From: Endozoicomonas sp. NE40
Lineage (GTDB): Bacteria; Pseudomonadota; Gammaproteobacteria; Pseudomonadales; Endozoicomonadaceae
DNA length: 64,000 nt
Direction of reading: 5' to 3'
Assembly (NCBI RefSeq): GCF_040549045.1
Contig: NZ_JBEWTB010000002.1
Location: 4,328,501 to 4,392,500, forward strand
Shown: positions 44,076 to 55,443 of the stretch, in pieces
How positions within the stretch are numbered: position 1 is the first letter of the stretch
How the letters are laid out: the number at the start of each line of letters is the position of its first letter
Position numbers and translations under genes: made by a program
Notes under the pieces: generated by a model
Seen by the model: the letters and a program-made list of their open reading frames with translations, nothing else
Told to the model about the DNA's origin: nothing
The model's database searches: none

Positions 44076-46052
44076 TCAGGGTGCTACGGCATGTAAGGCG
44101 CTCATCAACAGTGTAACGAAGAGAATCTTGTACCCTGCTAAATGGCTGTCTGCGTGGGAAGACAGCTGGTTTGTTAGTGGGTATTGGCTGCTGTGACCAT
44201 TGGGCGACAGGACTGCACTGCTGGGATGAGTACGGTTGTACTTATCCTGGAAAAGCTGGTTAAACAGGACCATTTCACCGCTGTTGGCGGTATGAGCTTT
44301 ATACGCAACCAGCGACTCGCCAGGTTCGGGCCTGATAATGGTTTCGCCGTTGTAGCTGCCAAAGTTCTGCTTCAGTGTGCCTGTTTCAGTATTAATGGCG
44401 AAAACGTTCAGTTGCCTGGTTATTTCAGGGCGAGGGCATAGTTTGACCAGATAGCTATAAAGATCGGTGTCAATGGAATCAGGCAGTCCCAGCCATCTGG
44501 CATCAAAAATCTGGTGTTCGTCAGTCAGTCTGGCCTGCAAACTGAGACTGGCTTCAAACTCGACATGGTAGCCCGGGGGGAACGGCTGGTTCAGTTGTGA
44601 TGAAAGCTTTTCTACTCCTTTACGAAGGACTTCCATCATATCGTTACACGCCTTGCTGAATTCACGATTATCGATGGATTCATCCATTACCACCAGAAGA
44701 CGGTTCTGATCCGGCTGGAGCATTGCATAACGGGTTGTCAGTTGTCTGAGTGCCTCTCCGGTAAGACTTAAGCGACCATTGTCGCCGAATGAGTGGTCAT
44801 CTTTTCCGGTGCGTGTGTGCAAGGCATAAACAGTCGACTCTTTGTTAGCGCTGAATGGTGACTCCAGCTCTCCTGTCTGGTTGGGGGACAGCCGCTCGAT
44901 GTTCACCAGCAGGCGCTCTCCTGAAGATGTAATTGAACGCAGCATGTGGCGTTCTTCTTGTCCGTTTATTTCCCGTCTTCCGGATGTGCCAAATGTGGGA
45001 TTAAGGGCCCCGGTTGTGCGGTCGAATGAGTAAACCACTGTTGCATTCTTTATATAGGGAACCGCTGTGGTATTTTCATCCACTCCCATCAAGAGTGCGC
45101 CATTGCTGGTCAGCGTCATTGCCCTGATTTTGTTGTTGTGGCCATAATGACTGGTCAGCCAGGAGGCTTCACGGGTGCAGTCAAAGGGTGCTTCAATCTG
45201 ACCGGTGATAAGGTTGACTTTGCAAACTGCTATGCGGTTACTGTATTTTTTTTCTGCCAGACTGTTCGGATCTCGAAATGAAGCCCCGATGTACAGATTG
45301 TCTCCATCCAGAACGGATTTTCCTATGTAGCCTTTAGTCTTCTCGCTACTGAGGCTTAGCTGTCCGGATTCGGCGAAAGAGGTATCGGGCTGTCCGGTCT
45401 CAAGATCAAAGGCGTAAATACGGCTTCCTTCAGAATAAAGGTTCGCTGTCACCAGAAGCCTGTTGTTGTGGATCAAAAGCTTTTCGGGTAGGTAGCTGTA
45501 TTGCTCTGCAGGTAAACTCAGCATGCCATTACTGGCAAAAGAGGTATCTATTTTACCGGATAACAGCCGGAACCTGAGAATATGAAGTTTCGGTTTATCG
45601 GGTGTGTCCTTTAACGACCCAAGGATGACGATGTAGAGACTACCATCTTTGGCAATACCTCTGGCGCTATCAACTTTCGAGAATTGCTCCAGTGCCACAT
45701 CGCCATTGTTACCAAAAGTGGTCAGTGGACTGTTTCTGGTAAATGTCCGGGCAGTAAGTTGTAAACGTCTGGAACTCTCCTGATACGATGGACCCGATGT
45801 GGTGACGTACAGCACCATGTCCTGCTCCTCGAGTACGATGATGTCTTCAGGCCAGACAATGTTGTCATGGCGGGGCGAGGCCGTGCCGGGAGTGGTCTCC
45901 GTCTGACTGGGATTTTTACCCAGAGGTAAAGCCATTGAGATCGGTGTCAGAAGCAGGGACAGAATCAGAACCGGGGTGACGTGATATAGCAGGCGGTTGC
46001 AAATTCTTGCGAATAATACCTGCATAAGGATGAAAGTATTGTGCATAGTCAC
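44076..46052 (-). CDS. Exported delta-60-repeat beta-propeller protein
   Basis: The 658-residue protein has a long hydrophobic export signal (about residues 18-42, LLYHVTPVLILSLLLTPISMA). It carries several copies of the delta-60 repeat core, a D/N-x-S/T-F-x-x-x-G-x-x-x-L/I pattern: DTSFASNGMLSL, DTSFAESGQLSL, NPTFGTSGRREI and DHSFGDNGRLSL. These recur about every 60-100 residues and are separated by beta-strand pieces such as LLIHNNRLLVTANL. The C-terminal 20 residues are again hydrophobic. Proteins with such repeats are usually surface or periplasmic, but no reaction is known for them. A divergent 275-bp gap separates it from the sensor kinase. Confidence 0.7.
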   Translation of the reverse strand: MTMHNTFILMQVLFARICNRLLYHVTPVLILSLLLTPISMALPLGKNPSQTETTPGTASPRHDNIVWPEDIIVLEEQDMVLYVTTSGPSYQESSRRLQLTARTFTRNSPLTTFGNNGDVALEQFSKVDSARGIAKDGSLYIVILGSLKDTPDKPKLHILRFRLLSGKIDTSFASNGMLSLPAEQYSYLPEKLLIHNNRLLVTANLYSEGSRIYAFDLETGQPDTSFAESGQLSLSSEKTKGYIGKSVLDGDNLYIGASFRDPNSLAEKKYSNRIAVCKVNLITGQIEAPFDCTREASWLTSHYGHNNKIRAMTLTSNGALLMGVDENTTAVPYIKNATVVYSFDRTTGALNPTFGTSGRREINGQEERHMLRSITSSGERLLVNIERLSPNQTGELESPFSANKESTVYALHTRTGKDDHSFGDNGRLSLTGEALRQLTTRYAMLQPDQNRLLVVMDESIDNREFSKACNDMMEVLRKGVEKLSSQLNQPFPPGYHVEFEASLSLQARLTDEHQIFDARWLGLPDSIDTDLYSYLVKLCPRPEITRQLNVFAINTETGTLKQNFGSYNGETIIRPEPGESLVAYKAHTANSGEMVLFNQLFQDKYNRTHPSSAVLSPNGHSSQYPLTNQLSSHADSHLAGYKILFVTLLMSALHAVAP

Positions 46053-46327
46053 TGACCTCTAGGTGGCTTTGCAGACTTTTTGTAGCTTTACTGTCTGGCT
46101 TAACCCATGGGTTTGGAGTGTCGAGGTGCAAACAACGCGATCAGCTTAGTCGATAAAATAGTGAACAGCTATTGATTCCTGTCGATCATGTCGGGGTAGT
46201 AGGTTTGTTTGTATAGCTTGTGAGTTTGTACGGTCGGTGGTAGCGGATTTCGCCTATTACGCAGTGGTTCTGCCAGAAAAAAACAGTACAATAGAGCGGC
46301 TTTCCTGCAAGGTCATTCTGGACGGTT

Positions 46328-49300
46328 ATGTCTTACGCCCCACACAAAAAATTCTTTCTGCTATTGACTCTGATACCTCTGCTGCTGATGCGACGCCTGT
46401 CTGTCTTCTGTGTAAAGCAGGAACCGTCAAAAGGATTTGCTTTGTCCACTGTTCTGGTCCTGACACTATCGCTGCTGCCCTGGCAGTCCGTTCAGTCTCT
46501 TGAAGACAGCACCTATTTCTCACCGCTGAAAGTCGCTTACCTGACTGATGACGTTCCCTGGAGCTTTACCAACGCTGCAGGCGAGCCGGATGGCATTATG
46601 CTGGATGTCTGGCGTGCCTGGTCCAAAGCGGTAGGTATTCCACTGCGTTTTTATCCCATGAGCCGGGAGCAGGCGATACGTCGTTTAAAGGACAGTGATA
46701 TCGATCTTATTGCCAGCCTTGGCCCTGAAAGCAGGGTGCAGGACAGCAAGCTGGAACTGCAGGAAATGCTGACAACCCGACCTGCTTTTTTTGTCCGGAA
46801 TGACCTGGAAGAAAAAGCCCTGATGGAAACGCTGACGGCTTATGAAGTGGGTGTGGTCGACGATGGTGTGAGTGCAAATCTGGTTAAATCCCAGTATCCG
46901 GAAGCCAGTGTCAGGTTATACCCATCGCTGGATGAGATGATCAAAAGCATTTCCAACCGTGAGCTGGTCGTCTTTTTTGGCAACAGCGATGTTTTGAGGT
47001 ATTACCTTAGTGCCAGGGGAATTAATGTTGACTTTACCATAGACACAGAAGCCAAGTATCCGGCGCAGGGGCTGGTTGCTGCCATTGACCAGAGTCGTCT
47101 GGCGCTTCGCTCCCTGATTCAGCGGGGGCTGGATGAAATCAGTAAGGAGAGCTGGGAGGAGCTATCGCAGAAATGGTTTGGTGTCTCTGCCCAGGAAGAG
47201 AGTCTGGTGATAGCCCTTGGCAGTAATACTGCACCACTGTCTTTTATTAATGCGCTGGGGCGCCCTGCGGGGATGTTTGTCGATATCTGGCGGCTTTGGT
47301 CCCGAAAAACGGGCATGCCGGTACGCTTTCGTATGGGAGAGCGGGATGAGAGTATCCACGACCTGCGCACAGGCAAAGCCGACTTCCATGGCAGCTTGTC
47401 ACCATCCCGTGCTCGCAGTGAATGGTTACGTATGTCAACGCCTTATTACGGCCTGGTATCAAGGCTCTACTTCCGCAATAAGCCCGGTCAGCGGGACCCG
47501 GGGGCAGACCTGGATAACCTTAAGATCGGTGTGGTCAGTAAATCCAGTAATGAAGAGTTCCTGAATACCTGGTTTCCGGACGCCATTACTGTTCCGGCAG
47601 ACAATGTGTCCCGCCTGATCGAGCTGCTGTTTCGTGGCGAGATTGAAGTCTTTCTGGCGGAGCCTGAAGTCGTGGAGTCAGCCCTGAGTGCCTCGGGGTT
47701 GGTGGGTGAAGTGTCCTCCAGCAAATACATTAATATGAACGAGGCCGTTGCTGCCGCTGTACTGGCAGAGCGGGGGGATGAACTGCTGACCCTGATTAAT
47801 AAAGGCTTAAACAGTATCACTCCCGATGAGTTTCGTGCCATTGAAGAGAGCTGGATTCCCAATAGCGATAACCGCTATTTCAACCGTCCAAGAGCTGCCG
47901 TCAACCTGACGGAAGAGGAGCGACACTGGCTGGCCCAGCACCATGTGTTGCGTACTGTGCTGAATAACAATAATCCTCCGTTGTCGTTCAAAGATGAAAA
48001 TGGGGACTATCAGGGGATTGCGGTAGACTTCATGCGGCTGATTGAGGAACGGCTGGGCATTACTATCCAGATTGAGGAGAGTAATAACCTGAGCGAAATC
48101 CTGGGCCGGGCTTATCGTCGGGAACTGGACATATTGCCAATGATTCAGCGTACCGATGAGCGGGCGCGTTACCTGGACCTTACGGCACCGATCTTTACTG
48201 TACCCACGGTTATTCTGGCTCGCAGCTCCGATACATCAATCCGGTCGCTGTCTGACCTGAAAGGAAAAGACGTTGGGTATATCCCTGGCAATGCATCCTA
48301 TGAATATTTCCGGGAGCGTATGCCGGAGATTGACTTCAAGCCGGTACCTTCTGCGGCCAGTGGTTTAAACCGCATTTCTACCGGTTCTCTGGATGCCATC
48401 ATTCTCAACCTTGCAACCGCCAGCTATCAGCTGGAAAGGCTAAAACTGACCAATATCCATATTGTTGGCGAGGCCGGGTATAACTTTGAATACACCACTG
48501 GCAGCCGTAATGACTGGCCAGTGCTGAGCAGTATTCTCGATAAAACTGTCAACTCTTTCACCAGCGAGGAGCGGTCTGCACTGCAATCCCGCTGGATCAG
48601 TGTCAGTACCATCAGCTGGGCGCCGGACAAGGAGCTGTTTATAGGTCTGTTGCTGGTGGTGGTCACCCTGATACTGATTATTTACTGGAATCGTCGTCTG
48701 ACTCTGGAAATAGCCGATCGTGAACGGGCAGAGAAAGAGTTAAAAGCCCGTGCCGACCTTGATCGGCTGTTCAGTAATATTTCACGACAGTTTATGGATA
48801 ATTCGGTGGATGACTCCATCGACTTTTTCCTGAAAAGCGTTGGTGAAAGCCTTGGGTTTGAGAGTTGCCTGCTGGTGGTGGGCAGTCACCCAAAAGCCAG
48901 CATTGAGCACTTCTGGTCCCGGCTGCCATCGTTTGACCCCGGTGCCTACGCCGATGCCAGCCGCTATCGAAATAAAAGACTATCTGCATCTACTGGGTGA
49001 TGACATCCTGTATGCCAGTGATAAAACCGATAACTCCAGAATGCCGGATGACTGTAAAGCCATATGGGACGCGCAGAAGATAAAGAATGTTGTCTATGTC
49101 CCCATGGTGCTGTTTGGTGATGACGTTGGGGGGGTATGTCTGCTGAACCGTGACAGCAGTACCCTGCCTCAGGCCGATGAAATTGAATTGCTGCGCCGGG
49201 GTGGTGAGCTGATTGCCGTAGCACGAGCCCGGCAGCAGGCCGATGATGCACTGAGACAAAGTGAAGAACGTTATGAACTGGCGATGGATGCTGCCTCTGA

Positions 49301-52271
49301 TGGTCTCTGGGACTGGGATATTACCCATGAGCGTATTTACCTGAGTCCAAGATACCAGGCCATGCTGGGTTATCAGCCGGGTGAACTGGGCAATACACCA
49401 ACCGCCTGGCGTCGTCAGATTCATGTCGATGACAAGCAGGCGACACTGGACTTCTTTAACAGCCAGTTCAGCCATTCCGATGAAAGCTTTCAGTGTGAAT
49501 ACCGCATACGCCGCAAGGATGGCAGTTACGCCACGGTGCGCAGTAAAGGCAAGGTAGTGTTCCGTGACAGCCGGGGTATGCCACTGCGGGCCGTTGGAAC
49601 GCTGATTGACATTACCGAGCAGCGGATTCGTGAACGGGAGTTATCCATGGCGCGCTTCTCGCTGGATAATGCCGGTGACCATATCCACTGGTTCCGCCGG
49701 GATGGTTCCCACAAGTATGTCAACGAATCCGTATGTAAGGTTCTGGGTTACAGCCATGATGAAATGATGGACATGACCATTATGGATATCAATCCGGCGG
49801 TGACGGCCAGTTCATGGAGCCGGTTGTGGGATCAGCTGACCTTGCGCAAGGCACTGACCTATGAAACATTGCGCAAGACCCGGGATGGTCGTGTATTTCC
49901 GGTGGAAGTGACAGCTAACTATATGGAGTATGAAGGGGAAGGCTTTCTGTTTGCGACCGGTCGGGATATTACTGACCGCAAGCAGGCGGAAGAAGCATTG
50001 CATAAAGCCAAGGAAGCGGCGGATCAGGCTAACCAGGCCAAGAGTAATTTCCTGGCCAATATGAGCCATGAGATCCGGACACCAATGAATGCCATCATTG
50101 GTCTCAGCCATCTGGTTCTGAAGACCGAAATGAGTAACAAGCAGAACGATTACATCAGCAAGATAAAATCGTCTGCCCATGCCCTGCTGGGCATCATTAA
50201 CGATATTCTCGATTTTTCCCGTATTGAAGCAGGCAAGCTGAATATGGAGTGTATTGATTTTGATCTCGGGGATGTTTTTGAGGACCTCTATAATGTCGCC
50301 ATCGTCAAAGCGGATGAGAAAGGCATAGACCTGAGTTACGACATCGCACCGGATGTGCCAAGGCTGCTGAAGGGGGACCCGCTTCGCCTTGGGCAGATAC
50401 TGCTGAACCTGACCCATAATGCTGTAAAGTTTACCCAGGAAGGGAGTGTTCAGGTGCGCGTTAAGCTGGAGTCCGGCGATGACGAAAACGTCCGGCTTGG
50501 CTTTGAGATAGAAGACTCGGGTATTGGTATCAGTCCTGAGCATCAGTCCAGACTGTTTGAATCATTCTCCCAGGTTGATGGATCGACTACCCGCAAATTT
50601 GGAGGCACCGGTCTGGGTCTGGCTATCTGTCGCAGTCTGGTGGAAATGATGAATGGCAAAATCTCTGTGGCTTCCGAACTGGATGTTGGCAGCACATTCA
50701 GGTTCTCTATTGATCTGGGGCGTGGCGTTTCGCTCAAATCTTCCGCCTCTGCCCTGGTGGGTTCGAAAGTTCTGGTTGTTGATGATAAAGACGATGCCCG
50801 GGCGCTGTTGACCAGTCACCTTGAGGTGTTTGGCTGTCATGTGCTCGTGGCTGAAAACGGTCAGCAGGCACAGGCACTGTTGAAAGAGCACAATCTGCAG
50901 GGAGATGATCTTCAGGGAGGCGGTCTTCAGGAAAACAAGCCGATTACTCTGGCGCTGCTGGACTGGCGTATGCCCGACATGGATGGCCTGGAGCTGGCAG
51001 AACATATACGAAATATGAATCTGCCTGTTTGTCCTTCACTGATTATGGTGTCCGCTTACGGGCGTGAAGAAGTGATGGCCAGGGCGACCGGCCGGGTGGA
51101 TGCTTTCCTGATCAAGCCGGTCAGCAGTTCTGTGCTGATGGAGACCATGCTGCGGACACTGGATCGTCAACAGATGTTGTCCCGCAGGGATTCCGGTCTG
51201 GATGAAGCCGCTGACAAGGCATTCAGAGGTCATGTGTTGCTGGTAGAAGACAATGATATCAACCAGCAGGTGGCCCGGGAACTGCTGGAAGGTTTCGGGC
51301 TGCAGGTGTCTCTGGCTGATAACGGACAGAAAGCGGTTAACGCCGTTGAGCAGCATCAATATGATCTGGTGTTTATGGATATTCAGATGCCGGAAATGGA
51401 TGGCTATCAGGCGACCCGGATCATACGTCGACTGCCCGGCAGGAGCGAACTGCCGATTGTTGCCATGACGGCTCACGCCATGACCGGAGACCGGGAGCGC
51501 TGTTTGCAGGTGGGTATGAATGACCATATTGCCAAGCCGCTCGACCCCAAAGAGTTGAGCAGTAAGCTGGAGATGTGGCTGCAGCAGGCAGCCAGAACAG
51601 AAAATGTTGTCATTGATGTGGAACCGGAGCGGTCTGAACCAGACGCTGCGGATTCTGATGCAAAGGGCGAAAAAGCGGGATTGCCTGGTATTGATGAAGA
51701 AGAGGGGCTGGCCCGGGTGATGGGCAATCGCAAACTGTATGATCGCCTGCTAAGGAATTTTTATCAGGATCAGCATACCGACTGGCAGGAACTGGAGAGC
51801 TGTCTGGAACTGCAGGACTGGAAAGGGGCTCGTTTCCTGACCCATGGACTGAAAGGGGCTGCGGGAAGTCTTGGGGCTAAGGATCTCCATAAAGCAGCGG
51901 GTGCTGTTGAGGCTGAGCTGCGCAGCTCAGAGCAGCGACCTTCCGATGCTCTGCTGGAAACTCTGCGTGACCGGTTTACCGAGGTGATGAGTGGACTGAA
52001 AGCCTTCAGGGCAGAGGCTGAACCAACGCCTTACAGCTATGGCGAAGGCATGGTGGAAACCGAACGTCTGTCGTTCCTGTTAAGCCATATGCAGACTCTG
52101 TTGCAGGAAGGTGATGCGGATGCTGCAGACTCTCTGCCTGAACTGGTGCGCGGGCTGTCAGGCATGGTGAAGCAGGACCAGCTGGATGAACTGTGCAGGC
52201 GGGTTGAGAATTATGACTTTGATGAAGCAGGGCAGGTGCTGGACGAGTTGCAGGAAGAGCTGACCTTATGA
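46328..52271 (+). pseudogene. BvgS/EvgS-like hybrid sensor kinase, interrupted by +1 frameshift
   Basis: Read across the break, this is a very large unorthodox kinase of about 1980 residues. The order is: signal peptide; three tandem periplasmic SBP_bac_3 domains (starting near residues 57, 293 and 531); one membrane helix (about residues 768-788); a GAF-like domain; two PAS domains; HisKA with MSHEIRTP (His codon 50067-50069); HATPase; two receiver domains (Asp codons 50961-50963 and 51378-51380); and an Hpt domain with THGLKGAAGS (His codon 51843-51845). The first frame stops at 49000; the second is open from before 48840. Removing one C at 48961-48962 joins them as DASAIEIKDY inside the GAF domain. 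No slippery site is present, so this is a mutation or an assembly error. The ligand is probably an amino acid-like solute. apbE follows directly. Confidence 0.88.
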
Positions 52272-52379
52272 GTGGAAAAATGGTGGACGGAAACGCTGTT
52301 AACTGTACGGATGACGGTTCTTGCATTGCGATGTTACACTGCGCCACCGGATAAAGCGGGATGTAAACGCAGAGGTGAG

Positions 52380-53513
52380 ATGTTGTTAACCAGATCTTAT
52401 AAACGATCGCTGCTACTGGGCATTGTCCTGCTGATAGCGGCATTCTATGTCATGGGTACCCGCCCAAGACTCAAGCACTTTCAGGGGCATACCATGGGAA
52501 CCACTTACAGTGTTTCCTATGCTGCGACACTGTTTTCTGATCCGGTGAAAGCCGTTCAGGCCGATGTAGACCGGACGCTGGAGGCTATTAACGACAAAAT
52601 GTCGACCTATCGCCCTGACTCTGAACTGATGCAGTTCAACCGCGCGCCGGTTGGCAAACCGTTCCAAGCATCAGATGAACTGGTCGACCTGGTTCATCGC
52701 AGTCTGTATTTCTCCAGAATCTCAGACGGCGCTTACGATGTGACGGTGGGGCCGCTGGTTAACCTCTGGGGCTTTGGCCCTTCTGAAAAAGACAGTGGTC
52801 AGGCTGACAAAAAGATGCCTGCTGATCAGGGTGGCGCTGGTCAGGATGAGAGTGTTGATCCGATACTCTGGATGCTGGCAAACTATCCGACAGAAGTTCC
52901 CAGTGATGAATCCATTAATGCGGCACTGGATCGTGTCGGGTATCAGTATCTGATCGTTGATACTGCTCGTGACACCATGACACGCGAGAAAGACCTGTTT
53001 GTGGATCTCAGCTCCATTGCCAAGGGTTATGGGGTAGATAGGGTAGGCCAGACTCTTAAGGACCGCGGTATCAATAACTATATGGTTGAAATCGGTGGCG
53101 AGGTGCTGGTCAGTGGTCGTAAGCCGGACGGTGACGCCTGGCGTCTGGGTATTCGCGGCCCTGCGATGACGGCGGGCGGCATGCCAGCGCTGGTGGTGAC
53201 TATTGGTGACCGGGCTCTGGCGACCTCTGGCGACTACCTGAACTTTTTTGAGATTGATGGCCAGAAGTTCTCCCACATGATTAACCCCCATACTGGCCGT
53301 CCGGAAGTCAGCCGCCTGGCCGAAGTGGCGGTGATCGCAGACACGGCGGCAGACGGTGATGCGCTGGCTACCCTGTTTATGGTGCTGGGGGATAAAAAAG
53401 GTCTGGAGCTTGCAAATCGCGAAGGGATTGCCGCTTACTTTACCTATCATTCAGAGGATGGCGGGTTTGAATCAGTGAGCAGTGAGGCGTTTAAACCTTA
53501 TTTGCAAGACTGA
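52380..53513 (+). CDS. apbE: FAD:protein FMN transferase ApbE
   Basis: ApbE attaches FMN to Thr or Ser of periplasm-facing flavoproteins, chiefly NqrB and NqrC of the Na+-translocating NADH:quinone reductase. From ATG 52380 the protein has 377 residues, with a membrane-type export signal (LLLGIVLLIAAFYVMG, no lipobox). The family motifs follow: HTMGTTYSVSY, YRPDSELMQFNR, VDLSSIAKGYGVDRV, EIGGEVLVSG, HMINPHTGRP and ADGDALATLFMVLG. The start was chosen because AGAGGTGAG precedes it; an upstream GTG at 52272 has no such support. nqrM follows 73 bp downstream, as in nqr operons, but no nqrA-F genes lie in the window. Confidence 0.95.
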   Translation: MLLTRSYKRSLLLGIVLLIAAFYVMGTRPRLKHFQGHTMGTTYSVSYAATLFSDPVKAVQADVDRTLEAINDKMSTYRPDSELMQFNRAPVGKPFQASDELVDLVHRSLYFSRISDGAYDVTVGPLVNLWGFGPSEKDSGQADKKMPADQGGAGQDESVDPILWMLANYPTEVPSDESINAALDRVGYQYLIVDTARDTMTREKDLFVDLSSIAKGYGVDRVGQTLKDRGINNYMVEIGGEVLVSGRKPDGDAWRLGIRGPAMTAGGMPALVVTIGDRALATSGDYLNFFEIDGQKFSHMINPHTGRPEVSRLAEVAVIADTAADGDALATLFMVLGDKKGLELANREGIAAYFTYHSEDGGFESVSSEAFKPYLQD

Positions 53514-53541
53514 CGTAAAACATAACTGGATAAATTATGAT

Positions 53542-53561
53542 GAAGGCAGGTAACTGCCTTC
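53542..53561 (+). terminator. Intercistronic hairpin between apbE and nqrM
   Basis: GAAGGCAG and CTGCCTTC form a perfect 8-bp stem with a GTAA tetraloop, 28 bp after the apbE stop. It is followed by TGTCTC rather than a T run. It could attenuate or stabilise the message. Confidence 0.45.
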
Positions 53562-53586
53562 TGTCTCAAGTTAGGAGGTACTGGCT

Positions 53587-53829
53587 ATGACGACAATGCT
53601 GGTCACATTCTGTGTTTTTCTGGCGCTGATTGCCATGATGGCGGTCGGTGTTATTTTTTCCAACAAGCCCATCAAGGGTTCCTGTGGCGGTCTCAGCACA
53701 CTGGGGCTGAAAGATGGCTGCGTCATCTGTGGTGGTGGCGACAAGAAAGAGAAAGCGTTCCGTGATGCCTTTGAGGAGGTAGATATGGATGAACTGTTCT
53801 ACGACGCTACGGCGCACAAAAAAGCCTGA
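53587..53829 (+). CDS. nqrM: Na+-NQR maturation protein NqrM
   Basis: NqrM delivers iron to the Cys-ligated Fe centre between NqrD and NqrE of the Na+-translocating NADH:quinone reductase. The 80-residue protein has one membrane helix (about residues 4-25, LVTFCVFLALIAMMAVGVIF). The conserved Cys cluster follows in GSCGGLSTLGLKDGCVICGG, four Cys in all if the one in the helix is left out of the count. A short charged tail ends it. A strong TTAGGAGG site precedes the ATG. The pair apbE-nqrM usually closes the nqr operon, so its presence implies that the organism has Na+-NQR elsewhere. Confidence 0.93.
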   Translation: MTTMLVTFCVFLALIAMMAVGVIFSNKPIKGSCGGLSTLGLKDGCVICGGGDKKEKAFRDAFEEVDMDELFYDATAHKKA

Positions 53830-53951
53830 CGGTTGAGCGGGTAGTGGGCTCACTGCCCGCCCAATGACAGGGTATGCATAATAAAAAAGCGTATTATCAG
53901 ATACGTGAATTTAAAATAACGATAAAACGGCAATCTCAAGGGGTATAAAGG

Positions 53952-55347
53952 ATGGGAGTGAGCAACTACGACCTGGTGATCCTGGGATCGGGTCCCGCCG
54001 GAGAGGGTGCCGCCATGAATGCGGTCAAGTTGGGAAAGAAGGTTGCAGTTGTGGAGCAGAGTCCGTTTGTCGGTGGCAGCTGTACCCATCTTGGGACCAT
54101 TCCATCCAAGGCTTTGCGTCACGCGGTCAAGCAGATTATGGACTTTAACACCAATCCATTGTTTCGTGAGATCGGTGATCCCCGCTGGTTCAGTTTTCCC
54201 AAGGTGCTGAAAAGTGCTGAAAAAGTTATACAGAAGCAGGTTCAGTCCCGCACCATGTACTATTCCCGCAATCGTATTGACCTGTACTTTGGCCGGGGAA
54301 CCTTTGTGGATGAACACACCATTGAAGTGATTGAAAAGGGGGGCAATATTGAAAAGCTGCATGCAGCCAACATTATTATTGCCACCGGTTCCCGCCCTTA
54401 TCGTCCTGCCGATGTTGATTTCAGCCATTCCCGAATCTTTGACAGTGACACCATTCTGGAACTGACAAACACCACCTCGTCGTATGATTATTTACGGTGC
54501 CGGAGTCATTGGTTCTGAATACGCGTCTATTTTTTCAGGGCTTGGAGTGCTGGTTGATCTGGTGGATACCCGTGACCGGCTGTTGTCTTTCCTTGATACT
54601 GAAATCTCTGATGCCCTGGGTTATCAGCTACGCAAGATGAACGTTATCATCCGCCACAATGAAGAATACCTGAAGGTGGAACCGCTGGACGACGGTGTAG
54701 TGATGCATCTGAAGAGTGGCAAGAAGCTTAAGGCCGACCTGCTGCTCTGGGCCAATGGCAGAACCGGTAATACCCAGAATATGGGGCTGGAACTGATAGG
54801 CTTGAAGTCTGATAGTCGCGGGCAGCTTGAGGTTGATCAGGAGTACCGAACCAATATATCGCATATTTCTGCTGCCGGTGACGTAATTGGCTGGCCCAGT
54901 CTGGCCAGTGCCGCTTATGATCAGGGGCGTTCTGCTGCCGGTAATGCTGGCAGTTCCCGGAAATGGCGTTATGTGAATGAAGTACCCACTGGCATTTATA
55001 CGATTCCGGAAATCAGTTCGCTGGGTGCAACGGAAGAAGAGCTGACGGCTGCTGCGATTCCCTATGAAGTAGGTAAGGCGCTGTTTTCCCGCCTTGCCCG
55101 GGCGCAGATTACCGGAGAAAAAGTAGGTATGCTGAAAATTCTCTTTCACCGGGAAACAGAGGAGGTGTTAGGTATCCACTGTTTTGGTGACCAGGCGTCG
55201 GAGATCGTTCATATCGGTCAGGCTGTGATGGCACAGAAAGGTAAAGCCAACTCCATTCGTTACTTCCTGAATACGACCTTTAACTATCCGACTATGGCAG
55301 AAGCTTACCGGGTAGCGGCACTGGATGGTATTAACCGGCTGTTTTGA
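53952..55347 (+). pseudogene. sthA: Soluble pyridine nucleotide transhydrogenase SthA, interrupted by +1 frameshift
   Basis: SthA moves hydride between NADPH and NAD+ in the cytoplasm. The N-terminal frame (from ATG 53952) has the FAD motif GSGPAGEGAAMNAV and GGSCTHLGTIPSKALRHAV. It diverges after residue 176 or so and stops at 54518. The rest is in the next frame: MIIYGAGVIGSEYASIFSGLG (the NAD(P) site), RHNEEYLKV, SAAGDVIGWPSLASAAYDQGR, and a normal C-terminus NTTFNYPTMAEAYRVAALDGINRLF. Deleting one base in TCGTCGTATG at 54477-54486 (for example T54480) yields NTTSRMIIYGAGVIG, matching the family length of about 465 residues. The two halves are otherwise intact, so a sequencing error or a very recent mutation is likely. 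Confidence 0.93.
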
Positions 55348-55443
55348 TGACAGGATTTCAGTGACGGACTGGAGAAGCAGAGGATTGATTGTTGTGGCAA
55401 CACGTTTTTCATCACCGGGGTGACGAAAAACGTATGTTTTTGT

